A stretch of DNA of 64,000 nt from an uncultured Pelagibacteraceae bacterium (lineage in GTDB: Bacteria > Pseudomonadota > Alphaproteobacteria > Pelagibacterales > Pelagibacteraceae). The stretch spans positions 1-64,000 of the forward strand of contig CACGMC010000002.1 in the NCBI GenBank assembly GCA_902574035.1, in the 5' to 3' direction. The notes below the pieces were generated by a model that was not told where the DNA came from, did not search any database, and saw only the letters and a list, made by a program, of their open reading frames with translations. A program made the position numbers and the translations under genes. Shown here piece after piece: positions 17,564-27,278 of this stretch. The first letter of the stretch is position 1. Each line of letters starts with the position of its first letter.

Positions 17564-19180
17564 ATGACTAAATATAACTTCTGGTTTTTCAGTTCATTAG
17601 CTATTGCGTTAATAGTTGCAATGCCAATTATTACTGTATTTTTTAGTTTTTTTGCAGAAACAAGTAATTACCTTGCAGTATTAAAAAATACTTTTCTATT
17701 CGATTATATAAATAACTCTTTAACTATTTTAATTTCAGTTTTGCTTATAACTCTTTTATTGGGTGTTATTTCAGCTTATTTTATATCATTTTATGAATTT
17801 CCATTATGTAATTTTTTTAGTTGGGCTTTAATTTTAGCGTTTGCAATACCAGGATATATATTTGCTTTTTCAATAATTGCATTTTTTGAAAACTATGGAA
17901 CTGCTTATACAATACTGACGAATATATTTGGTGAATATAATTATAACCCGCATATACCTAAATTAGATGGAATATTAGGATCAATTATAGCTATTAGTTT
18001 TTCTTTGTTTCCTTATGTATACGTATTAACAAGATCATCATTTTTCTTTCAATCAAACAACTATATTGAGGTAGGTCAAAATTTAGGTTTATCCGAGAAA
18101 GAAACTCTTTTTAAGATTATTTTACCTTCAGCCAGACCAGCAATTATTGCAGGTTTATCATTAGTTGCTATGGAATGTTTGTCTGATTTTGGAACAGTAT
18201 CAATTTTTAGTGTTTCCACATTAACTACCGGAATTTATAACTCCTGGCTGTCATTTGATGATTTAAATACAGCCAATCAAATTTCTTTCATACTACTATT
18301 ATTTATATTAATCCTTTTATCTATAGAAATTTATTCAAGAAAAGAGGCAAGGTATCATCAACCAGGAAGAGGCTTTAAACCAATTAATAAGATCAAACTT
18401 AGCGGGAAAAAATCCTTGCTAGCTTTTTCTTTTTGCTTTTTAGTATTTTTTATAAGTTTTATTTTTCCAGTTTCACAGATGATCTATTGGACTTTAAAAT
18501 TTCCAAAATATATCCAAGACATAAATATTTTGAAAATTAATTTAAATACAATGTATTTAGTCGGTCTTGCTAGTATAGTTTTAGTATTTATTTCATTATT
18601 TATTAACTATGGAAGTAGGATTTCTAAAAGTAAAATTTTAAATTACTTGACTAATTTTTCAATTTCGGGGTACGCAATTCCAGGTGTGATTTTGGCCGTA
18701 GCTTTTATAACTTTATTTAGCAATCTTAGTGAATTATTAAGTGAAAGTACAAATTTAGGAAGTACCAAAAAAATATTTATAGGATCTATATTCGGTTTAG
18801 TTTTAGCGTACTTTATAAGATTTTTTTCCCTTTCTTTTAATGGAATTAAATCTAGTTATGAGAAAATAAATAATTCAATAGATGAAAGCGCGTATTTACT
18901 TGGGTATTCAAAAATTAAAACTTTTTCAAACATTCATGTTCCGTATTTAAAAAACAATATAATTTTAATAGTTGTGCTCATATCTTTAGAAATTATAAAA
19001 GAGTTACCAATTACTATGATATTAAGACCTTTCAATTTTGAGACTTTTGCTACACAAGCATATGTCTATGCCTCTCAAGATTTATTAGAAGCCGCGGCAT
19101 TACCTTCTTTATTTCTTATAAGTTGGGCAACTATCCTCATAATATTTTCTTCAAAATATATACTTTCGCAAAAAAACTAA
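17564..19180 (+). CDS. Fe(3+) ABC transporter permease (FbpB-type, two-domain)
   Basis: 538 aa, two permease halves each with an EAA-like loop (VGQNLGLSEKETLFKIILP; DESAYLLGYSKIKTFSNIHVP). Confidence 0.94.
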   Translation: MTKYNFWFFSSLAIALIVAMPIITVFFSFFAETSNYLAVLKNTFLFDYINNSLTILISVLLITLLLGVISAYFISFYEFPLCNFFSWALILAFAIPGYIFAFSIIAFFENYGTAYTILTNIFGEYNYNPHIPKLDGILGSIIAISFSLFPYVYVLTRSSFFFQSNNYIEVGQNLGLSEKETLFKIILPSARPAIIAGLSLVAMECLSDFGTVSIFSVSTLTTGIYNSWLSFDDLNTANQISFILLLFILILLSIEIYSRKEARYHQPGRGFKPINKIKLSGKKSLLAFSFCFLVFFISFIFPVSQMIYWTLKFPKYIQDINILKINLNTMYLVGLASIVLVFISLFINYGSRISKSKILNYLTNFSISGYAIPGVILAVAFITLFSNLSELLSESTNLGSTKKIFIGSIFGLVLAYFIRFFSLSFNGIKSSYEKINNSIDESAYLLGYSKIKTFSNIHVPYLKNNIILIVVLISLEIIKELPITMILRPFNFETFATQAYVYASQDLLEAAALPSLFLISWATILIIFSSKYILSQKN

Positions 19181-19192
19181 TATAATCAAAAA

Positions 19193-20263
19193 ATGTTAAA
19201 TCGATTTTTTGAAATTAAAGCCGGTAACTTTGTTGCGAGTGAAAAAAATAAAGTTAACAATGTAAACCTTAAAATAGAAAAAAAAGGTGAAATTGTTTCT
19301 TTATTAGGACCTTCTGGTGTTGGTAAAACAACAATACTGAGAACTATTGCTGGATTACAAAAACTGAGTTCTGGAGAAATTTTTTTAAAAGATAAATTAA
19401 TATCCTCAAAAGATGTTCATATAGAACCAGAGGAAAGAAATATAGCTTTATCATTTCAAGACAATTCATTATTTCCAAATTATAAAGTAATAGACAATAT
19501 AAATTTTGGAAAAAAAAGATCTAATGGTAATGGCTTTTCATATGAAGCAGACGACATTATTAAATTACTTCATATTGAACCAATTCTAGAAAAATTTCCT
19601 CACCAAATAAGTGCTGGTGAAGCACAACGAGTATCTCTAGCAAGATCATTAATGTCTAAACCAGATCTTTTATTATTGGATGAGCCTTTTTCAAACATTG
19701 ATCAAAGTCTTAAAGAAGAAATACAATATTCTGTAAAAAAACTACTTAAAAAAATTAATTTAACAACAATAATTGTTACTCACGATTCCTACGAGGCATT
19801 TTCTTTGGCAGATCGTTGTGGAATAATTCTTAATCAGGAGCTTAAACAATATGATGTTCCTTATAATGTTCATCATGAACCAAATTCTTTAGAAGTTGCA
19901 AAATTTTTAAATAAGGGAGTTTTTGTAGATGTAAAAGTATTAACCAATGATTGCGCTGTACACAGTTTACAACATAATGAGTTAGGTGAAATAAGAGGGA
20001 AATTATTAAAAAATTACCCAAAAGGAAAAAGTGTTAAACTTCTCTTACAACCGGAAGATTTAGTTCATGACGATCAAAGTAAATTAAAATTAGAGGTAGT
20101 TGATAGAAAGTTTAGAGGAACTAATTTTATTTACACGTTAAAGACGCAAAAAGGTGAACATATACCGGTTTTTGTACATTCTCATCATATCCACCAACAT
20201 GAAAAATCTGAAAAGTTTGGTATTAAAACTCCCATTTTTATTGACCATTTAGTATGTTTTTAA
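19193..20263 (+). CDS. Fe(3+) ABC transporter ATP-binding protein (FbpC-type)
   Basis: Walker A GPSGVGKTT, ISAGEAQRVSLARSL, LLLDEPFSNID; C-terminal TOBE-like region. Confidence 0.94.
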   Translation: MLNRFFEIKAGNFVASEKNKVNNVNLKIEKKGEIVSLLGPSGVGKTTILRTIAGLQKLSSGEIFLKDKLISSKDVHIEPEERNIALSFQDNSLFPNYKVIDNINFGKKRSNGNGFSYEADDIIKLLHIEPILEKFPHQISAGEAQRVSLARSLMSKPDLLLLDEPFSNIDQSLKEEIQYSVKKLLKKINLTTIIVTHDSYEAFSLADRCGIILNQELKQYDVPYNVHHEPNSLEVAKFLNKGVFVDVKVLTNDCAVHSLQHNELGEIRGKLLKNYPKGKSVKLLLQPEDLVHDDQSKLKLEVVDRKFRGTNFIYTLKTQKGEHIPVFVHSHHIHQHEKSEKFGIKTPIFIDHLVCF

Positions 20264-20275
20264 TTAAATAGGACA

Positions 20276-21013
20276 ATGAAATTTTCGCTAGAAATTACAT
20301 CAAAAACTGACTTATCAATTTTACCCGGGTTAAGAGATGTTTATGTAACAATGCTTCCGGGAACTGACTATCGAGAAGTAGCTCGTAAAGCTGATGAGCT
20401 AGTTCGTTCTGGGTATAATCCAATACCACATTTCCCTGCAAGATCTGTAAAAGATTTAAAAGAGCTCAAAGACTACGTAAAAATGTGTAAAGATTCAGGC
20501 GTAAAACAAGCTTTAGTAATTGGCGGAGGGAGAGAACCTGTGGGTGAATACCACTGCTCGTTGCAATTACTTGAGACTGGATTATTCGAAGGAATGAAGA
20601 TAGGAATTGCTGGACACCCTGAGGGTTCCCCTGATATATCCGATTCAGAATTAGAAAAAGCTATGAAAGAAAAAACTCCTCTTGCAGATTATATAGTAAC
20701 GCAATGGCTTTTGGACCCAACGGTGATAGCTAATTTTATTTCAAAACAAACTCTCCCAGTTCATGTTGGAATTACTGGTCCCTTAAAAATAAGCAGCTTA
20801 TTAAAGTTTGCGAGTATTGTTGGGGCAAAAAATTCTTTAAATTTTCTTAAATCTAATACAAAACAAGCTTTAGATTTATTGAAGCCTAGAGATCCTAACG
20901 AATTAATAAACAGTTTAAAGAAAGTTACAGAACACTTTCATATTTATACTTTTGGTGGTCTCAAGGAAACAAACAAATGGTTGGTAGCAAACAATTATGC
21001 CAAAGAAAAATAA
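20276..21013 (+). CDS. Methylenetetrahydrofolate reductase-like protein
   Basis: MKFSLEITSK, IPHFPARS, VGITGPLKISSLLKFA; MTHFR fold but short (245 aa). Confidence 0.8.
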   Translation: MKFSLEITSKTDLSILPGLRDVYVTMLPGTDYREVARKADELVRSGYNPIPHFPARSVKDLKELKDYVKMCKDSGVKQALVIGGGREPVGEYHCSLQLLETGLFEGMKIGIAGHPEGSPDISDSELEKAMKEKTPLADYIVTQWLLDPTVIANFISKQTLPVHVGITGPLKISSLLKFASIVGAKNSLNFLKSNTKQALDLLKPRDPNELINSLKKVTEHFHIYTFGGLKETNKWLVANNYAKEK

Positions 21014-22406
21014 AAAAGCAAAAAAAGTTAAATCAAAGAAAAAATTCAAATTAATATCCTTAAAACCTGAAAAGGTTAATTATGACAAAATCCGTCATGA
21101 AACGTCGGTTGATCAGTCTGATAGACAAGTTCCATACAATCTGAGACAAAGCGGACCAACTAAAGTTGAAATGTTAATTTCTACAAGAGTAAGAAAATCT
21201 CCTTATTGGCATTTATCAATGAAAGCAGGTTGTTGGAGAGCTACTGTATACAATAGAATTTATCATCCTAGGGGTTACGTAAGACCTGAAAAAGGAGGAG
21301 CTATGGTTGAGTATGCAGCAATAAAAAACCACGTAACAATGTGGAACGTTGCTGTTGAAAGACAAATAAGAGTTAAAGGCCCAGATGCAGAAAAATTTGT
21401 CGATTATGTAATCACAAGAGATGCAACAAAAATTTCAACAATGAGAGGTCGTTACGTAATATTATGTAATTATAAAGGCGGGGTTTTAAATGATCCTGTA
21501 TTATTAAGAGTGGCTGATGATGAATTTTGGTTTAGTTTATCAGACTCTGACATAGGTCTTTATTTGCAGGGAGTAAACGCAGATAAAAGATTTAATGTTG
21601 AAATAGATGAAATTGATGCATGTCCAGTTCAAATTCAAGGTCCAAAATCAAAAGCCTTGATGAAAGATTTAGCAGGTGATCAAGTTGATTTTGATAATAT
21701 GCCTTTCTATGGCTTAGCTGAAGCAAATATAGGTGGTCGAAGTTGTGTCATATCACAATCAGGTTTTTCTGGGGAAGCAGGTTATGAAATATATTTAAGA
21801 AATGCAACTTTGTACGCTGAAGATATGTGGAATGCAGTTTTAAAAGCAGGAAAAAAACATAAACTTATGGTTATAGCACCTGCTCATCACAGACGTATCC
21901 AAGCAGGTATTCTTTCATGGGGACAAGATTTAGATCATGAAACTAATCCTTTTCAATGTAACTTAGGTTATCAAGTTTCTCTATCTGGAAAAGGTGTATG
22001 GGAAAAGAAAACTGATTATATTGGTAAAGAAGCTTTAGAAAAAATGAGAGATCAATTAAGAAACGGTGATAAACCTTATAAGTTACAATTGGTTGGTTTT
22101 GAGCTTGGAGGTAAACCTATAGATGATTATGCTAATGATTTTTATCTAATTTCTAATAGCGATGGAGGTAAACCAGTTGGTTATATTACTTCTCCATGGT
22201 ACCATCCAGAGAAGGGAACAAATATAGCTATGGGATATGTTCCTTATGAAGGACATTTAAGTGCAACAGGTTTTCCGATAGGTAATTTGGGTAAAAAATA
22301 TAAAGTGCACTTACCAAAGAAATACTCAAGTAAGGCAGTAGATGCTGTTGTAGTTAAAATTCCATTTACTCAGTCATTCAATGCTAATACTAGAGAAGTC
22401 TCTTAG
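20997..22406 (+). CDS. Aminomethyltransferase (GcvT)-fold protein, LigM/DmdA-like demethylase class
   Basis: GcvT-like motifs RQIRVKGPDAEKFVDYVITRDATKI, ISQSGFSGEAGYEIYL; 469 aa. Confidence 0.8.
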   Translation: MPKKNKKAKKVKSKKKFKLISLKPEKVNYDKIRHETSVDQSDRQVPYNLRQSGPTKVEMLISTRVRKSPYWHLSMKAGCWRATVYNRIYHPRGYVRPEKGGAMVEYAAIKNHVTMWNVAVERQIRVKGPDAEKFVDYVITRDATKISTMRGRYVILCNYKGGVLNDPVLLRVADDEFWFSLSDSDIGLYLQGVNADKRFNVEIDEIDACPVQIQGPKSKALMKDLAGDQVDFDNMPFYGLAEANIGGRSCVISQSGFSGEAGYEIYLRNATLYAEDMWNAVLKAGKKHKLMVIAPAHHRRIQAGILSWGQDLDHETNPFQCNLGYQVSLSGKGVWEKKTDYIGKEALEKMRDQLRNGDKPYKLQLVGFELGGKPIDDYANDFYLISNSDGGKPVGYITSPWYHPEKGTNIAMGYVPYEGHLSATGFPIGNLGKKYKVHLPKKYSSKAVDAVVVKIPFTQSFNANTREVS

Positions 22407-22407
22407 A

Positions 22408-22484
22408 GCGCCCTTAGCTCAGTTGGATAGAGCATCGGTTTTCTAAACCGAGGGTCGTAGGTTCGAATCCTTCAGGGCGCGCCA
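22408..22484 (+). tRNA. tRNA-Arg (TCT)
   Basis: Full cloverleaf GCGCCCT...AGGGCGC GCCA; anticodon loop TTTCTAA; encoded CCA; one T-T mismatch in the T stem. Confidence 0.95.
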
Positions 22485-22489
22485 CATTA

Positions 22490-23110
22490 ATGAAAAAAAA
22501 ACTTTATTTTGGAAGAGTTAAATCAAGAAAGATTTCCAAAATTAAAGAAAGTAACTTTAAAAAATATTTAAAAACAAAGAATATTAACAAATTAAATTCA
22601 AAGAAAAAACTAATTTTAGACATTGGTATTGGAATGGGTGAAAACCTAATTTATTTATCCAAAAAAAATGTCAAAAAAAATATAATTGGTGTAGATCCTT
22701 TTAAGAATGGAATGGTAAATGTTTCAGATTATTGTGTTAATAATAATATAAAAAATATTTATCTTTATCCTTATGTATTTCAAAAATTTGTCAATAAATT
22801 TAAAAAACTTCGTTTCGATATAATATATGTTTTATTTCCTGACCCATGGCCAAAAAAAAGACATAGGAAAAGACGCATTGTAAATAAAGAGTTTTTAAAA
22901 ACAATCTTTGCGATTTTAAAAAAAAAAGGAAAAGTTTTTTTTAGCACAGACAATTTAGATTATTTTATAAATGTTAAGACTATTATAAAAAAATTTCCTA
23001 ATATTAAGGTAAAAAAAATTAATAAAATAGTTACAATTAAAACTAAGTTCTATCTAAAAGCAGAAAAAAAAGGCAATGAGATAAATTCACTTTTATTTAC
23101 CAAAAATTAG
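22490..23110 (+). CDS. trmB: tRNA (guanine-N7-)-methyltransferase
   Basis: LDIGIGMGENLIYLS SAM motif, FPDPWPKKRHRKRR signature. Confidence 0.96.
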   Translation: MKKKLYFGRVKSRKISKIKESNFKKYLKTKNINKLNSKKKLILDIGIGMGENLIYLSKKNVKKNIIGVDPFKNGMVNVSDYCVNNNIKNIYLYPYVFQKFVNKFKKLRFDIIYVLFPDPWPKKRHRKRRIVNKEFLKTIFAILKKKGKVFFSTDNLDYFINVKTIIKKFPNIKVKKINKIVTIKTKFYLKAEKKGNEINSLLFTKN

Positions 23111-23547
23111 TTATCAATCTTATTTAACCTCATCTTTAACTTTGTTGGTAAATTTTTAAACCATTTTTTTTCACCACCAGATTTTGGTAGTATTTCACCG
23201 TACTCTATCATTTGATTAGGCTTTAAATCTAACAAATATACCCAAATATTATCTTTTCCTAATTTTGTATTCTCTTTGATTATTTCTCTTAAACCTTTGA
23301 TTAATTTATTTTTAACCTTTGAGGTTCTACCTGATCTGATGTGACCATATATAAAAATTTCAGATTTAGAGACTATTTTTCCGCCCATAAAATGGTTATC
23401 TTTTTTTGTCTCATTAAATATAACTTGAGCAAAATATTTATTTGCACCAGTAGCTTTGTTATGAATTTTTGTAATTAGTTTTGCTAATTTTTTTTTTATT
23501 AGTCTTGAAAGTTTTATATTAGATGAGTTTACAAAATATGTTGGCAT
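23107..23547 (-). CDS. Tautomerase-family protein (oxalocrotonate tautomerase-like)
   Basis: MPTYFV N-terminus with Pro2; HIRSGRT and WVYLLDL motifs. Confidence 0.75.
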   Translation of the reverse strand: MPTYFVNSSNIKLSRLIKKKLAKLITKIHNKATGANKYFAQVIFNETKKDNHFMGGKIVSKSEIFIYGHIRSGRTSKVKNKLIKGLREIIKENTKLGKDNIWVYLLDLKPNQMIEYGEILPKSGGEKKWFKNLPTKLKMRLNKIDN

Positions 23548-23683
23548 GATAAATTATAACTCAGAACTTATCCAATTAAAGAGGTGTATAATCGTATATT
23601 TTGTAATTAAATGATAATTTAACTATATCTTGTGGTTATTTTATCAGATTGAAATTGAGTTATAGATTATACATAATTTGTTT

Positions 23684-23717
23684 TTTGAAATTTAAATTTC
23701 AAAATATTGTTAACAAT
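23684..23717. promoter_or_regulatory. Two adjacent perfect palindromes upstream of aapJ
   Basis: TTTGAAATTTAAATTTCAAA (23684-23703) and ATTGTTAACAAT (23706-23717). Confidence 0.5.
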
Positions 23718-23737
23718 AAAATGAGGATATCATAAAT

Positions 23738-24784
23738 ATGATTAAATCAATTAAAACTTGGATTTTAGTTGGATTTGCATCTCTATTACTTGTGGCTTGT
23801 GGCCAAGGTGGAGGCGGTGCTGGTTCTAAAAAATCTAAGACTTTAGACAACACTAAGAAAGCTGGTTTTGTAAAATGTGGAGTTTCACAAGGACTTCCAG
23901 GGTTTTCAAATGCTGACGAAGCAGGAAACTGGACCGGCATAGATGTGGACGTATGTAGAGCTGTTGCAGCTGCTGTATTAGGCGATGCTGACAAAGTTAA
24001 ATATACTCCATTAAGTGCAAAAGAAAGATTTACCGCATTAACTTCAGGTGAAATCGATGTGCTTGCACGAAACACAACTTGGACATTATCAAGAGATGCT
24101 GACATTGGATTAACATTTGTTGGTGTAAACTTTTATGATGGTCAAGGTTTCATGGTAAGAAAAGCATCAGGAATCAATTCTGTAAATGATTTCAGAGACG
24201 GTATTTCTGCTTGTACAAATACAGGTACAACTACTGAGCTTAACATGAGAGACTTCTTTAATTCTAAAAACATTAAGTATGAACCAATCGCGTTTGAAAA
24301 AGCAGACGAAGTTGTTCAAGCTTATGATGCGGGAAGATGTGATACTTATACTACAGATAAATCTGGATTAGCTGCTCAAAGAACTAAGTTGAGTAACCCA
24401 GATGAGCATAAAGTATTACCAGAAACAATTTCAAAAGAACCATTGGGACCTGTTGTAAGACAAGGTGACTCTGTATGGGAAGATATTGTTAGATGGTCTC
24501 TAAACACTATGATCGAAGCAGAAGAGTACGGTGTTAATTCATCAAACGCTTCAAGCTTAAAAGACTCTGACAACCCAGCTATTAAAAGATTAGTTGGTGC
24601 TGAGGGTGAATTAGGTGCAGCTTTCGGTTTAGACAATGATTGGAGCTTAAGAATTATCGAGCAAGTTGGAAACTACGGTGAAAGCTATAAAAAACACATA
24701 GCAGACACAGGAATTTTACCAAACAGAGGTCCAAATGAGTTATGGACAAAAGGTGGAATTCTTTATGTACCACCAGCAAGATAA
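23738..24784 (+). CDS. aapJ: General L-amino acid ABC transporter substrate-binding protein
   Basis: VKCGVSQGLPGFSNADEAGNWTGIDVDVCRAVAAAVLGD; lipoprotein-like signal LLLVACGQ; followed by two permeases and an ATPase. Confidence 0.95.
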   Translation: MIKSIKTWILVGFASLLLVACGQGGGGAGSKKSKTLDNTKKAGFVKCGVSQGLPGFSNADEAGNWTGIDVDVCRAVAAAVLGDADKVKYTPLSAKERFTALTSGEIDVLARNTTWTLSRDADIGLTFVGVNFYDGQGFMVRKASGINSVNDFRDGISACTNTGTTTELNMRDFFNSKNIKYEPIAFEKADEVVQAYDAGRCDTYTTDKSGLAAQRTKLSNPDEHKVLPETISKEPLGPVVRQGDSVWEDIVRWSLNTMIEAEEYGVNSSNASSLKDSDNPAIKRLVGAEGELGAAFGLDNDWSLRIIEQVGNYGESYKKHIADTGILPNRGPNELWTKGGILYVPPAR

Positions 24785-24800
24785 TTGCTAATTAAATTAA

Positions 24801-24832
24801 AAAGGGCTGGATTTATCCGGCCCTTTTTTTTA
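24801..24832 (+). terminator. Rho-independent terminator between aapJ and aapQ
   Basis: AAAGGGCTGG-atttat-CCGGCCCTTT 10-bp stem (one G-T) followed by a T tract. Confidence 0.93.
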
Positions 24833-24843
24833 TTCTGAATAAA

Positions 24844-26022
24844 ATGAATTTTAAAAATCTTAAATTTAACCTAAGTAATAAAAACAAAGATTTAATACCT
24901 CAAATTTTAACAGTTGTATTTTTAATTTTAATTGTAATTTATTTTACTATTAACGCCCAAAGCAATATGGGAAACAGAGGGATTTCATTTGGATTTGGTT
25001 TTTTATCTCAAGAATCTTCTTTTGATATAACTTTTTCACTCATAGATTATGATGGATCTCACACATATGCTAGAGCGTTTTTGGTTGGCCTCTTAAATAC
25101 TATTTTAGTATCTGCAATAGGAATTTTCTTTGCAACGATCTTAGGGGTAACAATCGGTATAGCAAGACTTTCTCAAAATTATTTAGTAGCAAAATCAGCA
25201 GAATGGTATGTGGAAATATTTAGAAATATACCTTTAATACTACAAATTTTTTTCTGGTACTTTGCTGCCTTAAGGGCCTTGCCTTTAACAGTAGACTCAA
25301 TCAATTTTTATGACATTAGTTTTTTGAACGTAAAAGGATGGTACGTTCCAAAGTTTGTTTGGACAAACTTTTCTATATTTATTTACTCTATAATTTTTGC
25401 ATTTATTTTAATTTACTTTTTAGCTAAATATGCTCAAAAACAAAGGGATAAATTTGGCAAACAAATTCCAACATTGTATATATCAATTCTATTAATTATT
25501 GGTTTACCTTTTTTAACATTTTTAATTGGTGGAGTAAGTTTAACATTTGAAATTCCTGAATTAACTCAATTATCCAAAACTGTCTATGTATATCGAGGTG
25601 GAGTTAGTATTATCCCTGAATTAATTTCGTTAGCATTAGCTTTATCAATGTACACCGCAACTTTTATTGCTGAAAATGTCAGAGCGGGTATATTAGGAGT
25701 AAGCAAGGGTCAAAAAGAGGCCGCTGCCTCTATTGGATTAACCAAAGGACAGATTTTAAAACTTGTAGTAATGCCACAGGCTTTAAGAATTATAATTCCA
25801 CCTACTACTAACCAATATTTAAATTTGACCAAAAACTCATCTTTAGCGGCTGCTATAGCGTATCCAGATATTGTTTTAGTATTTGCGGGAACTGCATTGA
25901 TGCAAACTGGACGAGCAATTGAAATTATTTCAATTACAATGCTAACCTATTTATCATTAAGTCTTTCTATTTCAGTATTTATGAATTGGTATAATAAAAA
26001 AATGGCTATAAAGGAAAAATAA
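24844..26022 (+). CDS. aapQ: General L-amino acid ABC transporter permease
   Basis: HisM-type permease; YVEIFRNIPLILQIFFWY, GQKEAAASIGLTKGQILKLVVMPQALR. Confidence 0.94.
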   Translation: MNFKNLKFNLSNKNKDLIPQILTVVFLILIVIYFTINAQSNMGNRGISFGFGFLSQESSFDITFSLIDYDGSHTYARAFLVGLLNTILVSAIGIFFATILGVTIGIARLSQNYLVAKSAEWYVEIFRNIPLILQIFFWYFAALRALPLTVDSINFYDISFLNVKGWYVPKFVWTNFSIFIYSIIFAFILIYFLAKYAQKQRDKFGKQIPTLYISILLIIGLPFLTFLIGGVSLTFEIPELTQLSKTVYVYRGGVSIIPELISLALALSMYTATFIAENVRAGILGVSKGQKEAAASIGLTKGQILKLVVMPQALRIIIPPTTNQYLNLTKNSSLAAAIAYPDIVLVFAGTALMQTGRAIEIISITMLTYLSLSLSISVFMNWYNKKMAIKEK

Positions 26023-27278
26023 TGAATCTATCAATGTTAAAATCTGACACCAAAAATTTAAATTCCTTCATTGCTGCTGGAAGCGCTCTTATATTTATTG
26101 GTTTTATAGACATTATTTTAAGTTCTTTTTTTAGTACAAACATTACTGCATTTTTACCTAACAAAATAAGTTATTTAACTCCTTTATTATTTGGATTATT
26201 CGGTCTTTATTTAATAAGAATTGAATTTAGTGGAAATAAACTACTTGATAAGGTTAATACAAATTTTAATTCATCTAATTTTAATGCATTATTAACTCTT
26301 CTTGTAATATTTGCTCTTATAAAATACGTCCCACCTTTGTTAAATTGGTTTGTGTTTGATGCTAATTTTGCAGGTAATACAAAAGAAGATTGCACTAGTG
26401 GCGGAGCATGCTGGGTATTTGTTAAAGTATGGTTAAACAGATTTGTTTATGGACTTTACCCTGATACGGAACAATGGCGTATAAACACAGCTTTTTTAAC
26501 ACTATTTTTACTTGTCGGAGCTTCATTTTTTGTTCCTCAAAAGTTTAAAAAATACATAATTATCTTTTTATTATTCGTATATCCAATAATTGGTCTTAAA
26601 CTTATATCAGGTGGAGATTTTGGCCTCAAATATGTTGAAACTGGCGCTTGGGGCGGACTTTCATTAACATTTATAGTTTCAGCATTTGCTTTGATACTTT
26701 GTTTTCCTATAGGAACAATTTTAGCATTAGGGAGAAGATCCAAGCTTCCTGCAATAAGATATACGTCTATAGGATTTATAGAGCTATGGAGAGGTGTTCC
26801 TTTAATCACAGTATTATTCATGTCAGCAGTAATGTTTCCAATGTTCTTACCGGACGGAACTTATGTAGATAAATTGATCAGAGTTTTAATAGCTATTACT
26901 TTATTTGAAGCTGCTTATATGGCTGAAGTTGTAAGAGGAGGGTTACAAGCTTTACCTAAAGGACAATATGAGGCTGCCAAATCACTAGGAATGGGTTATT
27001 GGAAAATGCATTTTTTAATAATTCTTCCTCAAGCTCTTAAATTGGTAATTCCAGGAATAGCCAATACATTTTTGGCATTAGTAAAAGATACTCCATTAAT
27101 ATTTGTTGTTGGTCTTTTAGAGCTAGCTGGTATGGTAAATTTAGCAAAAACTAATCCAAAATGGCTAGGAATGGCCATGGAAGGCTATGTATTTGCTGGT
27201 TTAGTATTTTGGGTAATATGTTATGTTATGAGTAGATATAGCCAAAATTTAGAAAAGAAATTAAAAACTGAGAGATAA
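26022..27278 (+). CDS. aapM: General L-amino acid ABC transporter permease
   Basis: FIELWRGVPLITVLFM, GQYEAAKSLGMGYWKMHFLIILPQALK. Confidence 0.94.
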   Translation: MNLSMLKSDTKNLNSFIAAGSALIFIGFIDIILSSFFSTNITAFLPNKISYLTPLLFGLFGLYLIRIEFSGNKLLDKVNTNFNSSNFNALLTLLVIFALIKYVPPLLNWFVFDANFAGNTKEDCTSGGACWVFVKVWLNRFVYGLYPDTEQWRINTAFLTLFLLVGASFFVPQKFKKYIIIFLLFVYPIIGLKLISGGDFGLKYVETGAWGGLSLTFIVSAFALILCFPIGTILALGRRSKLPAIRYTSIGFIELWRGVPLITVLFMSAVMFPMFLPDGTYVDKLIRVLIAITLFEAAYMAEVVRGGLQALPKGQYEAAKSLGMGYWKMHFLIILPQALKLVIPGIANTFLALVKDTPLIFVVGLLELAGMVNLAKTNPKWLGMAMEGYVFAGLVFWVICYVMSRYSQNLEKKLKTER

